DNA of 64,000 nt, taken from the NCBI RefSeq assembly GCF_003182255.1, contig NZ_QGTQ01000014.1, forward strand, positions 92,297 through 156,296. The letters are read 5' to 3'. Numbering within the stretch: position 1 is the stretch's first letter; each line of letters begins with the position of its first letter. The notes under the pieces are model-generated. The model was given only the letters and a program-made list of their open reading frames with translations. It was not told where the DNA came from and did no database searches. Source of the DNA: Paenibacillus cellulosilyticus. GTDB taxonomy: Bacteria; Bacillota; Bacilli; Paenibacillales; Paenibacillaceae. A program made the position numbers and the translations under genes. This document shows positions 27,295 to 35,699 of the stretch, piece by piece.

Positions 27295-28992
27295 ATGAAA
27301 GCAAGTTGGTCCATCAAACTGCTGCTGCTTGCAGCGCTGATCATGACGCCGATGCTGGTTAACAGCAAATCTGCGAATGCATGGTCGGGAATGCCGATGT
27401 CGAAGCTCCATGTCAGCGGCAAACAGCTCGTGAACAGCAGCGGACAGCCCGTGCTGCTCAGCGGCTGGCATCAGCCATCTGGGTCTTACTGGACATACCA
27501 GAGCAGCAACTACTACCTGAGTCAGAACGGCAACAATCGGCATGCCGCAGTTCTTGCGTATTTGAAAGACATCACCGATACCTTCACGGACACCTCGGCT
27601 AAGTATGGCAATTCGCACGGCTGGTATATGAACCAAGTACGTCTCTTCATTGACCGCGAAGATATGGGCGATGTAGCGGCGGGAACCTACAGCTTCGCAG
27701 GCTTGCAGAGCGTGACGCAGGATGTAATCATTCCTTATATCAATTACGCGAAGACCAAAGGGCTGTACGTAACGCTTGGACTGGATTTTACGCTGCTGGA
27801 CAACAAAGCCACGACGTCCTCGAACTTAGCCAAATTCAATGAAATCTGGGGCTATCTTGCCTCGCAGACTGCCATTAAGAGTGCGGACAACGTGATGTTC
27901 GAGCTCATTAACGAGCCTGTGCTATCTGATGTGAATGGCGTATGGGGAGGCAATCCTTCGCAGTCCAATTTCGTTGACTACTGGAACTCGCTGAAGAATT
28001 TCCAGAACTCGATCATTTCGACGATTCGAGGCAAAGGCGCCGATAACGTCATCTGGGCAGCGGGACTTGGCTGGGATCAATACTACCAGCTGTGCGCATC
28101 GAATCCGCTGACGGATCCGCTGAACAATGTCGGATATTCGGTCCATTGGTATCCAGGTTATGGCGCGAATGACGATTTCGCAACGCTTCAGCAAATATGG
28201 AACACGACCATCAAGCCTTGCGCCGACAACTATCCGATCAATATAACGGAGACGACTTGGTTTAAGAAGCAGACAGGCGATTCCGATTATTGGAGCCTGT
28301 TCAACGGTTCGAATGAGGGCTTCGGCAAGAACACGAAAGCGATCTTTACTGCGGCAGGCAACGTCAGCATTGCAGCGCATATGAACGGCTTCATTCTCGA
28401 CCCTGGCACGCGAAGCTCGTTCGCTGATCCGACAGCAGGTTTGAAGTACGATGGCGATGCAACGCGCGATGGCATGGCGCGCTTCCTGTTCGAGTGGTAT
28501 TATGAGCGCGCGCAATTTAATCCATGGAATGGCATATGGAATGGATTGACGAACGGCGCGACTTATAAGTTCGTCAACCGTGCCTCTGGCAAGGTCATTG
28601 ACGTACCAGGCGGCCAGAATACCAACGCGCTGCAGCTGCAGCAGTATACGGATAACGGCGCAACCGCGCAGCAATGGGTGATTGCAGACCAGGGCACTTA
28701 CAATAACTTGTACAGACTGACGAGCGTAAGTTCATCCGATGGCAAAGTGATGGATGTCCGCAACGGCACGTCCAACAATGGCGAGGCGATTCAACTCATG
28801 CAGAGCTACAATAATACGGCTCAGCAGTTCCGACTGCTGAAGCTGAGCAACGGCTATTACAGCATCATCAACGTGAACAGCAACAAGGCGGTAGAGGTAG
28901 CGAATGCTTCTGCGTCGAACGGAGCGTTGATCCAGCAGAATTGGTATCGGGGCGACCTGAACCAACAATGGCAGTTGGTCAAAATAAATTAG
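27295..28992 (+). CDS. Secreted GH5-type glycosidase with ricin-type (CBM13) lectin domain
   Basis: Secreted enzyme of 565 residues. A signal peptide (1-~29, ending SANA) precedes a GH5 barrel (~35-405). The catalytic acid/base is probably Glu207 in FELINEP and the nucleophile Glu319 in NITETTWF. A ricin B-type beta-trefoil (~420-565) follows, with three repeats carrying QxW-like ends (AQQWVIAD, AQQFRLLK, NQQWQLVK). GH5 acts on cellulose, mannan, xyloglucan or other beta-glycans, and the lectin domain would hold the enzyme on polysaccharide. A cre site lies upstream and a strong terminator downstream, so it is a single-gene unit. Confidence 0.87.
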   Translation: MKASWSIKLLLLAALIMTPMLVNSKSANAWSGMPMSKLHVSGKQLVNSSGQPVLLSGWHQPSGSYWTYQSSNYYLSQNGNNRHAAVLAYLKDITDTFTDTSAKYGNSHGWYMNQVRLFIDREDMGDVAAGTYSFAGLQSVTQDVIIPYINYAKTKGLYVTLGLDFTLLDNKATTSSNLAKFNEIWGYLASQTAIKSADNVMFELINEPVLSDVNGVWGGNPSQSNFVDYWNSLKNFQNSIISTIRGKGADNVIWAAGLGWDQYYQLCASNPLTDPLNNVGYSVHWYPGYGANDDFATLQQIWNTTIKPCADNYPINITETTWFKKQTGDSDYWSLFNGSNEGFGKNTKAIFTAAGNVSIAAHMNGFILDPGTRSSFADPTAGLKYDGDATRDGMARFLFEWYYERAQFNPWNGIWNGLTNGATYKFVNRASGKVIDVPGGQNTNALQLQQYTDNGATAQQWVIADQGTYNNLYRLTSVSSSDGKVMDVRNGTSNNGEAIQLMQSYNNTAQQFRLLKLSNGYYSIINVNSNKAVEVANASASNGALIQQNWYRGDLNQQWQLVKIN

Positions 28993-29016
28993 TTCCATTT
29001 AAACAATGAATGGTCC

Positions 29017-29049
29017 GTCCCGTATGACGTCTAGTCCGTCATACGGGAC
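29017..29049 (+). terminator. Terminator of GH5 gene
   Basis: GTCCCGTATGACG pairs perfectly with CGTCATACGGGAC, followed by GTTTTTTT. Confidence 0.92.
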
Positions 29050-29203
29050 GTTTTTTTAGGAGAGGAGGAGCCTCATCGCATTTCATTAGATTTAATGGTG
29101 CAGAAGTATAGATCGGCAGGTATTCGTTCGCCGCACGTGATGCTACAATTTCCTATACCGCTTACATGGTTTAAGTTTCATTCGCCAAGGAGGAGTTACT
29201 TGA

Positions 29204-30952
29204 ATGACAGATCATAACCTAGCTGCAGTGAACGACGTTGTAAAAGGCGGCCCTGCCGCACCGCGAGATCCAGTCGATAAGCGCAGCAGCTTCTATCTGA
29301 TGTTCGAATCGATCGTTGAGGCGACAGCCCGTCCGGATGGACGTTTCTCGCAGGAGATCTATTTGGAAGGGCGGCAGTTTATCGATAAGGTCCTATTCAC
29401 AGGAGGCGTGACCGATGAATCAATCCTTCAGCTATTGACCGAATGCACTGGATTCCGACGGCTTGTCCACAGCATCGGCATATCCGTGAAGGCACAAGAC
29501 GGAGATCAAGCATCGGCATGGTTTGCCATGGAGAATTGGGGACGTACTCGGAAGTGCGAGACGGGGACGAAGCTTCGTATCAAGGTTCCAACTGACGGTA
29601 CGGAAGCGATTCTAGTGCTGGAAGAACAAGAATGGTCACCTGATGATGATGTTCCGGGCAAGATGGCGATCGAATTCGATCGGCAGGGGGCGCTTGGAAC
29701 TGCAAGCATTATCTTCTATTTGCATGATGGCTACCAGGTTCAGGCGGTCGAGCATGAATCTCCTGTCGACTATGAGTCGGATGCCTATCGAGCATTGCTA
29801 GCGAAGTCATTGCTAAGCGAAGGGAATAACGATAGGCTGAAGGCTGCGATTGAGAAAGCGAAGCGAGGAGAGGACGTTACGATTGCCTATATTGGCGGGT
29901 CCATCACGCAGGGTGCAGGAGCCAAACCGATAAATACCGAAAGCTATGCTTATCGTTCCTATATGCAATTCAAGCAGATGTTCGGTCAAGTCGGCCGCGA
30001 TCACATTCATTTAATCAAAGCAGGTGTAGGGGGCACGCCGTCTGAACTCGGCATCGTTCGATATGATCGAGATGTGCTTCGTGATGGGGCAGTGAAGCCG
30101 GATATTGTCATTATCGAATTTGCAGTGAACGATGCGGGAGACGAGACGAATGGAGTCTGCTACGAGAGTTTGGCTCTGAACGCTTTGGCATCCGATAATC
30201 GACCTGCCGTGATCCTGCTATTCTCCGTATTCATGAACGATTGGAACCTTCAGGATCGTCTATCGCCCGTCGGGACCCATTACGGACTTCCGATGGTCAG
30301 CATTAAGGACGCTGTCGTTGAACAGTTCAGCCTGAGAACGGATGAGGGCCGCATAATTTCGAAGCGGCAGTTCTTCTACGATATTTATCACCCAACGAAT
30401 GCCGGCCATCGGCTGATGGCGGACTGCCTGGCGCATTTGTTTGCCGAGACAGACCAGGCACATCCTGTGTCAGAGGACATTATCATCGACAAACCGCCGA
30501 TCATCGGCAATGATTTCGTCGGCACGAAACTGTTGGATCGAAACAGCAGCCTGGAAGGGCTCGTGACAATCGAGCCAGGCAGCTTCACCGCCACGGATGC
30601 TGATCTGCAAATGGCAGAGATGGACGATCATCCATACGGCTCACCGCAATTCCCGAACAACTGGATGCATACCGGTGAATCGGGCGGCGAAAGCTTCAGG
30701 ATGACCATTCGCAGCAGACGTCTGCTGCTCGTGTATAAAGATTCGGGCAGCAGCGAATTCGGCCGTGCAGAAATCTGGGTCGACGGGCTACATACGAGAG
30801 ACGCTGACCCGCACGAGATCAACTGGACTCACTGCACAGCAGTCATCCTGTACAATGAACCTGTCGCCAGGGAGCATACCGTAGAGATTATGATGGCTTC
30901 AGGTCAATCGGATCAAAAGTTTACGATACTTGGATTCGGATATGTAGAGTAG
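29204..30952 (+). CDS. SGNH/GDSL-type esterase, probable carbohydrate deacetylase
   Basis: Protein of 582 residues without a signal peptide. An N-terminal beta-sandwich (~25-200) is followed by an SGNH hydrolase domain (~220-425) and a C-terminal beta domain (~450-582). Block I is GGSITQG (Ser233), Gly block GGTPSE, block III EFAVNDAG (Asn), and block V DIYHPTNAGH with Asp393 and His396. This layout is found in carbohydrate esterases that remove acetyl groups from xylan or other glycans. GGAGGAG precedes the ATG. It sits between a GH5 unit and repeat element C; substrate is not known. Confidence 0.82.
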   Translation: MTDHNLAAVNDVVKGGPAAPRDPVDKRSSFYLMFESIVEATARPDGRFSQEIYLEGRQFIDKVLFTGGVTDESILQLLTECTGFRRLVHSIGISVKAQDGDQASAWFAMENWGRTRKCETGTKLRIKVPTDGTEAILVLEEQEWSPDDDVPGKMAIEFDRQGALGTASIIFYLHDGYQVQAVEHESPVDYESDAYRALLAKSLLSEGNNDRLKAAIEKAKRGEDVTIAYIGGSITQGAGAKPINTESYAYRSYMQFKQMFGQVGRDHIHLIKAGVGGTPSELGIVRYDRDVLRDGAVKPDIVIIEFAVNDAGDETNGVCYESLALNALASDNRPAVILLFSVFMNDWNLQDRLSPVGTHYGLPMVSIKDAVVEQFSLRTDEGRIISKRQFFYDIYHPTNAGHRLMADCLAHLFAETDQAHPVSEDIIIDKPPIIGNDFVGTKLLDRNSSLEGLVTIEPGSFTATDADLQMAEMDDHPYGSPQFPNNWMHTGESGGESFRMTIRSRRLLLVYKDSGSSEFGRAEIWVDGLHTRDADPHEINWTHCTAVILYNEPVAREHTVEIMMASGQSDQKFTILGFGYVE

Positions 30953-30963
30953 CGAGATCACGC

Positions 30964-31147
30964 GAACGGTTGCCACGGTGCTTATGAGCCTAGCAATCAA
31001 ATGTTTTAAAGGCTAACGGTTGCTGAAGCGCTTATCAGGCAGGTTTTCACCGTCAATAATCGGTTTCCGCCGCATTAAGCCCTTCTGCAACCGTTAGAAT
31101 TCCATACGAAGCAAATACACCAGTTTAGTCGTTGTGGCAACCGCTAG
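30964..31147. repeat. 184-bp nested palindromic element, copy C
   Basis: Arms GAACGGTTGC (30964), CTAACGGTTGC (31013), GCAACCGTTAG (31087) and GCAACCGCTAG (31137) keep 50/74/50-bp spacing. GCGCTTA (after the second arm) and TTAAGCCC (before the third) extend the inner pairing. It lies between the convergent esterase and SDR genes. Confidence 0.85.
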
Positions 31148-31163
31148 CTTAACGCCAAAATAC

Positions 31164-31209
31164 AAAAACCCAAGATGCAGCTGAACAATCGGCTGTTCCT
31201 TGGGTTTTT
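31164..31209. terminator. Bidirectional terminator of SDR/esterase genes
   Basis: AAAAACCCAAG pairs with CTTGGGTTTTT, with an inner CAGC/GCTG helix. It can serve the SDR gene on the reverse strand and any read-through from the esterase side. Confidence 0.75.
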
Positions 31210-31220
31210 CGGTATTCATT

Positions 31221-32054
31221 CTAAGCCTGATGCTGCGCCCGCATCGCGGCCAGCTTGTCCTGCGTGCGCGCCACGGTACCGCCATCGACACGGATGTCGG
31301 TGCCTGTTATATACGAGCTGTCGCTGCTGCAGAGGAAGGCGACGGCGCCAGCGATTTCGCTGGATTCGCCTTCGCGGCGGAGCGGCGTGTTGTCCAGCAG
31401 CCATTTCATGCTATCGTTTGCTGCTGCCTCTTGGCGTCCCATTGGCGTATTGATCGTGCCCGGCGAGACGGAGACGATGCGAGCCCCTTTGAGCCCCCAA
31501 TCCCAAGCCTGTTCCTCTACGATGAGATGAACGCCAAGCTTCGAAATACCGTAGGCTGCATCCGATCTTCCTTGCGTGAATACTTCGATGCGGTCGAGGA
31601 AATCGGGTGCAAGCGGGTGCTTGAGCAGATCGTTGTATGCTTCGTTGCGCGGGATAAAGTATGCCGACATCGATGAGATGCATACCGCGACGGAGCCAGG
31701 TACGGCATGCGGCAGGAATGCTCGCAGAATAAGTCCGGTTCCGACCATATTGACTTCCATCACGCGGCGTCCATCCGCCATCGTGGGAGATAGGCCGGCT
31801 GTATGAATGATTGCACCAAGCTCGCCTAGCTTGGCAGCAGAAGCGGCAAGTGCCTCAACCTGCTCTTCGTTCGTAATATCGACAACTTGGCCGGAGACAT
31901 CTGTTATTCCCTCAGCAGCCAGCTCTGCGATCGCTTGATCCAATCGCTCAGCGCTTACGTCAGCAAGAAGCACCGTACCCTGCTTGCCGACACGTCGAGC
32001 AATTGCTTTGCCCATCCCACCGGAACCGCCTGTAATGACATATACTTTGCTCAT
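31221..32054 (-). CDS. SDR-family oxidoreductase
   Basis: Cytoplasmic NAD(P)-dependent short-chain dehydrogenase of 277 residues. The cofactor motif is TGGSGGMG near the N-terminus, the catalytic Ser is in CISSMSAY, and the Tyr-Lys pair is in YGISK. The insert between them resembles 3-alpha-hydroxysteroid dehydrogenase-type SDRs. GGAGG at 32063-32067 (complement) selects the start at 32054. It is divergent from a TetR gene with a palindrome between them, so it is probably the regulator's target. Substrate unknown. Confidence 0.9.
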   Translation of the reverse strand: MSKVYVITGGSGGMGKAIARRVGKQGTVLLADVSAERLDQAIAELAAEGITDVSGQVVDITNEEQVEALAASAAKLGELGAIIHTAGLSPTMADGRRVMEVNMVGTGLILRAFLPHAVPGSVAVCISSMSAYFIPRNEAYNDLLKHPLAPDFLDRIEVFTQGRSDAAYGISKLGVHLIVEEQAWDWGLKGARIVSVSPGTINTPMGRQEAAANDSMKWLLDNTPLRREGESSEIAGAVAFLCSSDSSYITGTDIRVDGGTVARTQDKLAAMRAQHQA

Positions 32055-32094
32055 TCGTTTTGCCTCCATTATCGTTTGTTGTTATCATGAAAGT

Positions 32095-32109
32095 GGTTAC
32101 CTAGTAAGC
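32095..32109. promoter_or_regulatory. Probable TetR operator
   Basis: GGTTACCTAGTAAGC is a near-perfect palindrome (GGTTAC / GTAAGC around CTA) in the middle of the SDR-tetR intergenic region, close to where both promoters must lie. Assignment to the neighbouring TetR protein is inference. Confidence 0.45.
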
Positions 32110-32185
32110 ATAGGCCGGCTGCCTAGCACGGTTCAAACGACAATCGCATCGAAAATGTCCATTCCGACAAGGAGGCATTCGCTGT

Positions 32186-32776
32186 ATGACCGTTACCGAT
32201 CGACATGAGTTGTCTGCACGATGGCTTATAACAGAAGCGTTTACTGCTCTGCTGTCTGCAATGCCCTTCGAGAAGATATCGGTGCACGCAATCGTTCATA
32301 AAGCGGGCATCAGCCGCTCGACTTTTTATTTGCATTATCAAGATAAATTCGATCTGCTTGAGCAGATGACAGAATCGATTACGGGTCAGCTTCTAGCTGT
32401 CTATGAGGCGAGAATGACGGAAGAACAACTGCAGACCGTCAAGGCTTATGAGGGACAAATCCCGATACCAGCCACGGTTATCATCTGTGACCATATACGC
32501 AACCATGAACGTTTCTATCGGAATCGGTTCCAGGATCCTCGTTTCACGAGCTGGTTGAATAATGAGCTGCTGGAGCGATTCCAGCGCATTTATGAGAATG
32601 ACGCACAAGCCGCTTTCGCCGCAGGCGGAACGCTTGCCTATATGGGACGCTGGCTGCTGAATGGGTTGCCTGGCACCTCGCTTGAGAGCGCACAACAGCT
32701 GTGCAGGTTAGCTATGTTATCGCTGTCCGATGGACATGCGTGGAAAGAGCCAACAATCGATACGATGAAGGTCTAA
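32186..32776 (+). CDS. TetR-family regulator
   Basis: Repressor of 196 residues. The N-terminal HTH is at ~15-60 (FEKISVHAIVHKAGISRSTFYLHYQDKFDL), followed by an all-helical ligand domain of the TetR_C_7 kind (HIRNHERFYRNRFQDPRFT; GRWLLNGLPGT). AAGGAGG stands 9 nt before the ATG. It is divergent from the SDR gene, its likely target, and 23 bp upstream of the VanR-like regulator gene, with which it could be cotranscribed by read-through. Confidence 0.9.
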   Translation: MTVTDRHELSARWLITEAFTALLSAMPFEKISVHAIVHKAGISRSTFYLHYQDKFDLLEQMTESITGQLLAVYEARMTEEQLQTVKAYEGQIPIPATVIICDHIRNHERFYRNRFQDPRFTSWLNNELLERFQRIYENDAQAAFAAGGTLAYMGRWLLNGLPGTSLESAQQLCRLAMLSLSDGHAWKEPTIDTMKV

Positions 32777-32799
32777 AAAACAAATGGGGGAGCAGTTGA

Positions 32800-33495
32800 A
32801 TGACGAAGCGAACGACAATCTTGATTGCAGATGACGAGACCGAAATTGCCGATCTCATCGCGATCCATCTAGGCAACGAGGGCTATCAGACGATTAAGGT
32901 GTTTGATGGCGAGTCGGCGGTCCGCGCCATACAATCGCAGCCGATCGATCTGGCGATACTCGATATTATGATGCCGAAGCTCGACGGGCACGAAGTGACG
33001 CGTATGATACGGGAGAAGTATGCGCTGCCGATTATTTTTCTAAGTGCGAAGACTTCTGATATGGACAAAATAACCGGACTCATTATCGGTGCCGACGATT
33101 ATATGACTAAGCCGTTTAACCCGATGGAGCTGGTCGCCCGCGTGAAGGCGCAGCTGCGCCGCTCATCGATGCTGATGAATCAGCAGCCGCAGGGAGTCAG
33201 CCCCGTGCTCGAAGCGGGTGGGCTGAAGATTGACTCGGACAAGCGAATCGTTCTCGTCTACGGACGCAATGTCGAGTTGACGCCGAAGGAGTTCGACATT
33301 CTCCATCTGCTGGCGAGCCATCCGAATAAAGTGTTCAGTGCGGACAATCTTTTTGCCCAGGTATGGGGTGAATCGTACTTCGAAGGCGGCAACACCGTCA
33401 TGGTGCATATCCGTACGCTGCGGAAGAAGCTTGGCGAGGATAAAGACCAGTTCATTAAGACGGTTTGGGGAGTAGGGTATAAGTTCAATGGATAG
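32800..33495 (+). CDS. VanR-like response regulator (OmpR family)
   Basis: Response regulator of 231 residues. The receiver domain (1-120) has Asp11-Asp12, phospho-acceptor Asp55 (LAILDIMMP) and Lys105-region KPF; a winged-helix DNA-binding domain follows (~130-228; ELTPKEFDILHLLASHPNKVFS, VHIRTLRKKLG, TVWGVGYKF). It is most like VanR/BceR-type regulators of cell-envelope genes. GGGGGAG lies upstream of the ATG. It overlaps the kinase gene by 8 bp and probably drives vanY and itself. Confidence 0.9.
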   Translation: MTKRTTILIADDETEIADLIAIHLGNEGYQTIKVFDGESAVRAIQSQPIDLAILDIMMPKLDGHEVTRMIREKYALPIIFLSAKTSDMDKITGLIIGADDYMTKPFNPMELVARVKAQLRRSSMLMNQQPQGVSPVLEAGGLKIDSDKRIVLVYGRNVELTPKEFDILHLLASHPNKVFSADNLFAQVWGESYFEGGNTVMVHIRTLRKKLGEDKDQFIKTVWGVGYKFNG

Positions 33496-34582
33496 CATCT
33501 TCCGCAGCTTCCGAGCAAGAATGCTCATGTTATTCGGGCTGAGCATGTCATTATCGGGCCTAGTGACTTATATCCTCTATAAAATTCTCCAGTCCTATTA
33601 CAATGATCGAATCCGCTACCCGGGAGATACGACTGTATTTTATCGGCAGATCATTGCGCATATTGGAGACTTCAATTTCTTCTTAATCGCCTTCATTCCG
33701 CTTGCGATTATGTTTTTTTTCTTGCTGACCAAGCGGTACGCTGCCTATTTTCGCACGATATCCGGTGGGATTCGCAGCCTTGCCGTCGGCGATTTCAACA
33801 ACCGAATCGTACTGAATTCGGGTGACGAGTTCGAGACGATTGCCGATGATATCAACCGAGCAAGCGAACAGCTGAAGAAGGCGATCGAGCGCGGCGATTT
33901 TGCAGAGAGCAGCAAGGATCAGCTCGTGTTGAATTTGGCCCATGATTTACGTACACCACTCACCTCTGTACTCGGCTATCTAGATTTGCTGCTGAAGAAT
34001 GATCAGTTAACCCCGGATCAATCACGGCATTACACGTCGATTGCGTACACGAAGTCGAAGCGGCTCGAGAGGCTGATCGAGGAGTTATTCGAGATTACTC
34101 GGATGAACTACGGCATGCTCACCATCGATAAACATCCGATCGACCTGAACGCACTGCTCAGCCAAATGACGGAAGAAATGTACCCTGTTTTTGATCAAAA
34201 TAAGCTGACCGCTCGGCTCAATGTGCTTCCGAATACGGTCATCGAAGGGGATGGCGAGCTGCTTGCCCGTGTGTTCGAGAACCTGATGTCGAACGCAGCG
34301 CGTTATGGCAAGGACGGCCAGTTCGTTGACATAAGCTGCAGCCTTGAAGGCTCGGAAGCTGTTGTGCAGGTTGTTAATTATGGTCAGATTATTCCGGAGA
34401 ATGAACTGCCACATCTGTTCGATATGTTCTATACTGGCGATCAATCTCGAACCCATCATGAGGGCAGTACAGGTCTTGGCCTCTTCATAGCGAGAAATAT
34501 TGTGAAGCAGCATGGCGGGACGATAACGGCGGAGAGCAGCTGGGTTCGTACGGCATTTGAAGTTCGGCTGCCAAAGGCGTAG
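33488..34582 (+). CDS. VanS-like sensor histidine kinase
   Basis: Membrane kinase of 364 residues with two membrane helices (~14-33 and ~62-82) enclosing a very short extracytoplasmic loop, a HAMP linker, a HisKA domain with His152 in LAHDLRTPLTS and HATPase_c (ENLMSNAARYG; GLGLFIARNIV). The short external loop is typical of VanSB-like or intramembrane-sensing kinases responding to cell-envelope stress. It is translationally coupled to the regulator. A vanY-like gene follows 89 bp later; no D-Ala-D-Lac genes are nearby. Confidence 0.9.
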   Translation: MDSIFRSFRARMLMLFGLSMSLSGLVTYILYKILQSYYNDRIRYPGDTTVFYRQIIAHIGDFNFFLIAFIPLAIMFFFLLTKRYAAYFRTISGGIRSLAVGDFNNRIVLNSGDEFETIADDINRASEQLKKAIERGDFAESSKDQLVLNLAHDLRTPLTSVLGYLDLLLKNDQLTPDQSRHYTSIAYTKSKRLERLIEELFEITRMNYGMLTIDKHPIDLNALLSQMTEEMYPVFDQNKLTARLNVLPNTVIEGDGELLARVFENLMSNAARYGKDGQFVDISCSLEGSEAVVQVVNYGQIIPENELPHLFDMFYTGDQSRTHHEGSTGLGLFIARNIVKQHGGTITAESSWVRTAFEVRLPKA

Positions 34583-34671
34583 CATTTAAGAAAAATTTTA
34601 GATTTGCCCTTCTTCTTTCTTAAACATTTTCACTTAACCTTAAGGAACAGAAGGTTGAGGAGGAAATGCAC

Positions 34672-35538
34672 GTGAAGAAGTGGGCTTTCATACTTGCTTG
34701 CTGCATGTTGTTACTGTCTGGCTGCACGAAGCATGCGCCAGCATCTTCCGAGGTGAAGATCGAATACCCGAAGGCGGAGGACGTATCCTATACGCAAACA
34801 GACTCGTCTATGCAAACGCTTCGGGTGCAGAAGGATCAAGTTTACCAAGGGAATCTCTTGCTTATCAATTCGGACTATTCCGTTCATCCCGAAGGCGTAC
34901 AGACGGATATTGTTTCATTAATCGACCATACGGAACTCGTCAATGGCTTCGGCTTGCTCGATAATTCCATTGAGCTGTCTCAGCATGTTGTCGAGCAGTT
35001 CAGCAAGATGGTTGCGGCAGCAGCGCAGGATGAGGTGAACCATTTTGTCATCAGCAGCGGGTACCGGGATTTTGCGAAGCAGGAGCAGCTCTATCAGGAG
35101 AAAGGCGCTGACTACGCGCTGCCAGCAGGCAATAGCGAGCATAACCTGGGACTAGCGCTCGATATCGGCTCATCGCTCGAATCGATGGATCAGGCACCAG
35201 AAGGTAAGTGGCTGAAGGAGCACGCAGCTGACTATGGGTTTATTTTGCGCTATCCGGCGGATAAGACGAACATCACAGGAATTCAGTACGAGCCTTGGCA
35301 TTTCCGCTATGTAGGTTTGCCGCACAGCAAAATTATGCAGAGCAACAATATGACGCTGGAAGAGTACTTGGACTGGCTGCATGAGCATAAGACGGTCTAT
35401 GTGAACGTAGACGAGAAGCGGTACGAGATAACGTATAAGGATGTCCCGCGCGAGACCGCATTCCAGATTCCAGCCAATCATACGTATGAGCTGTCTGGTG
35501 ACAATCAAGATGGGGTTATCGTAACGATCGAGCTTTAA
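34672..35538 (+). CDS. VanY-like D-alanyl-D-alanine carboxypeptidase lipoprotein
   Basis: Membrane-bound zinc carboxypeptidase of 288 residues (peptidase M15B). The lipobox is LLSGC, and the zinc ligands fit His157 and Asp164 (SEHNLGLALDIG) with His210 in PWHFRYVG; ISSGYRDFAKQEQLY is the usual upstream segment. It trims the terminal D-Ala from peptidoglycan stems. The GTG at 34672 is preferred because AGGAGG is 8 nt upstream, whereas the in-frame ATG at 34666 is only 2 nt from it. It follows the VanRS pair, which probably controls it. Confidence 0.92.
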   Translation: MKKWAFILACCMLLLSGCTKHAPASSEVKIEYPKAEDVSYTQTDSSMQTLRVQKDQVYQGNLLLINSDYSVHPEGVQTDIVSLIDHTELVNGFGLLDNSIELSQHVVEQFSKMVAAAAQDEVNHFVISSGYRDFAKQEQLYQEKGADYALPAGNSEHNLGLALDIGSSLESMDQAPEGKWLKEHAADYGFILRYPADKTNITGIQYEPWHFRYVGLPHSKIMQSNNMTLEEYLDWLHEHKTVYVNVDEKRYEITYKDVPRETAFQIPANHTYELSGDNQDGVIVTIEL

Positions 35539-35575
35539 TACTGGACATTTATACATTAGAATTGTGCAATTAAAG

Positions 35576-35604
35576 TTGAGTTTTGACGCATTTTGGCCTA
35601 TTAT
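35576..35604 (+). promoter_or_regulatory. Promoter of the chemoreceptor gene
   Basis: TTGAGT, 17 nt, TATTAT, placed 96 nt before the chemoreceptor start and after the vanY stop. Confidence 0.5.
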
Positions 35605-35646
35605 AGACGAGTTGCTAGTTTCGTTGTATACAAGAGAAATCATGTT

Positions 35647-35675
35647 GCTGACTAATGACCTTAGTCGGCTTTTTT
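35647..35675 (+). terminator. Hairpin with T-run in the chemoreceptor leader
   Basis: GCTGACTAA pairs with TTAGTCGGC (one G-U), followed by TTTTTT. It lies downstream of the predicted promoter at 35576 and 25 nt before the chemoreceptor RBS-start, so it may be an attenuator; alternatively it is a late terminator of vanY. Confidence 0.6.
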
Positions 35676-35699
35676 ATTTGATAAAGAGAAGGAGAACCA

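Noticed and set aside
32800..35538. Vancomycin resistance cluster
   Set aside because: Only the regulator, the kinase and a carboxypeptidase are present; the genes that make D-Ala-D-Lac precursors are missing.
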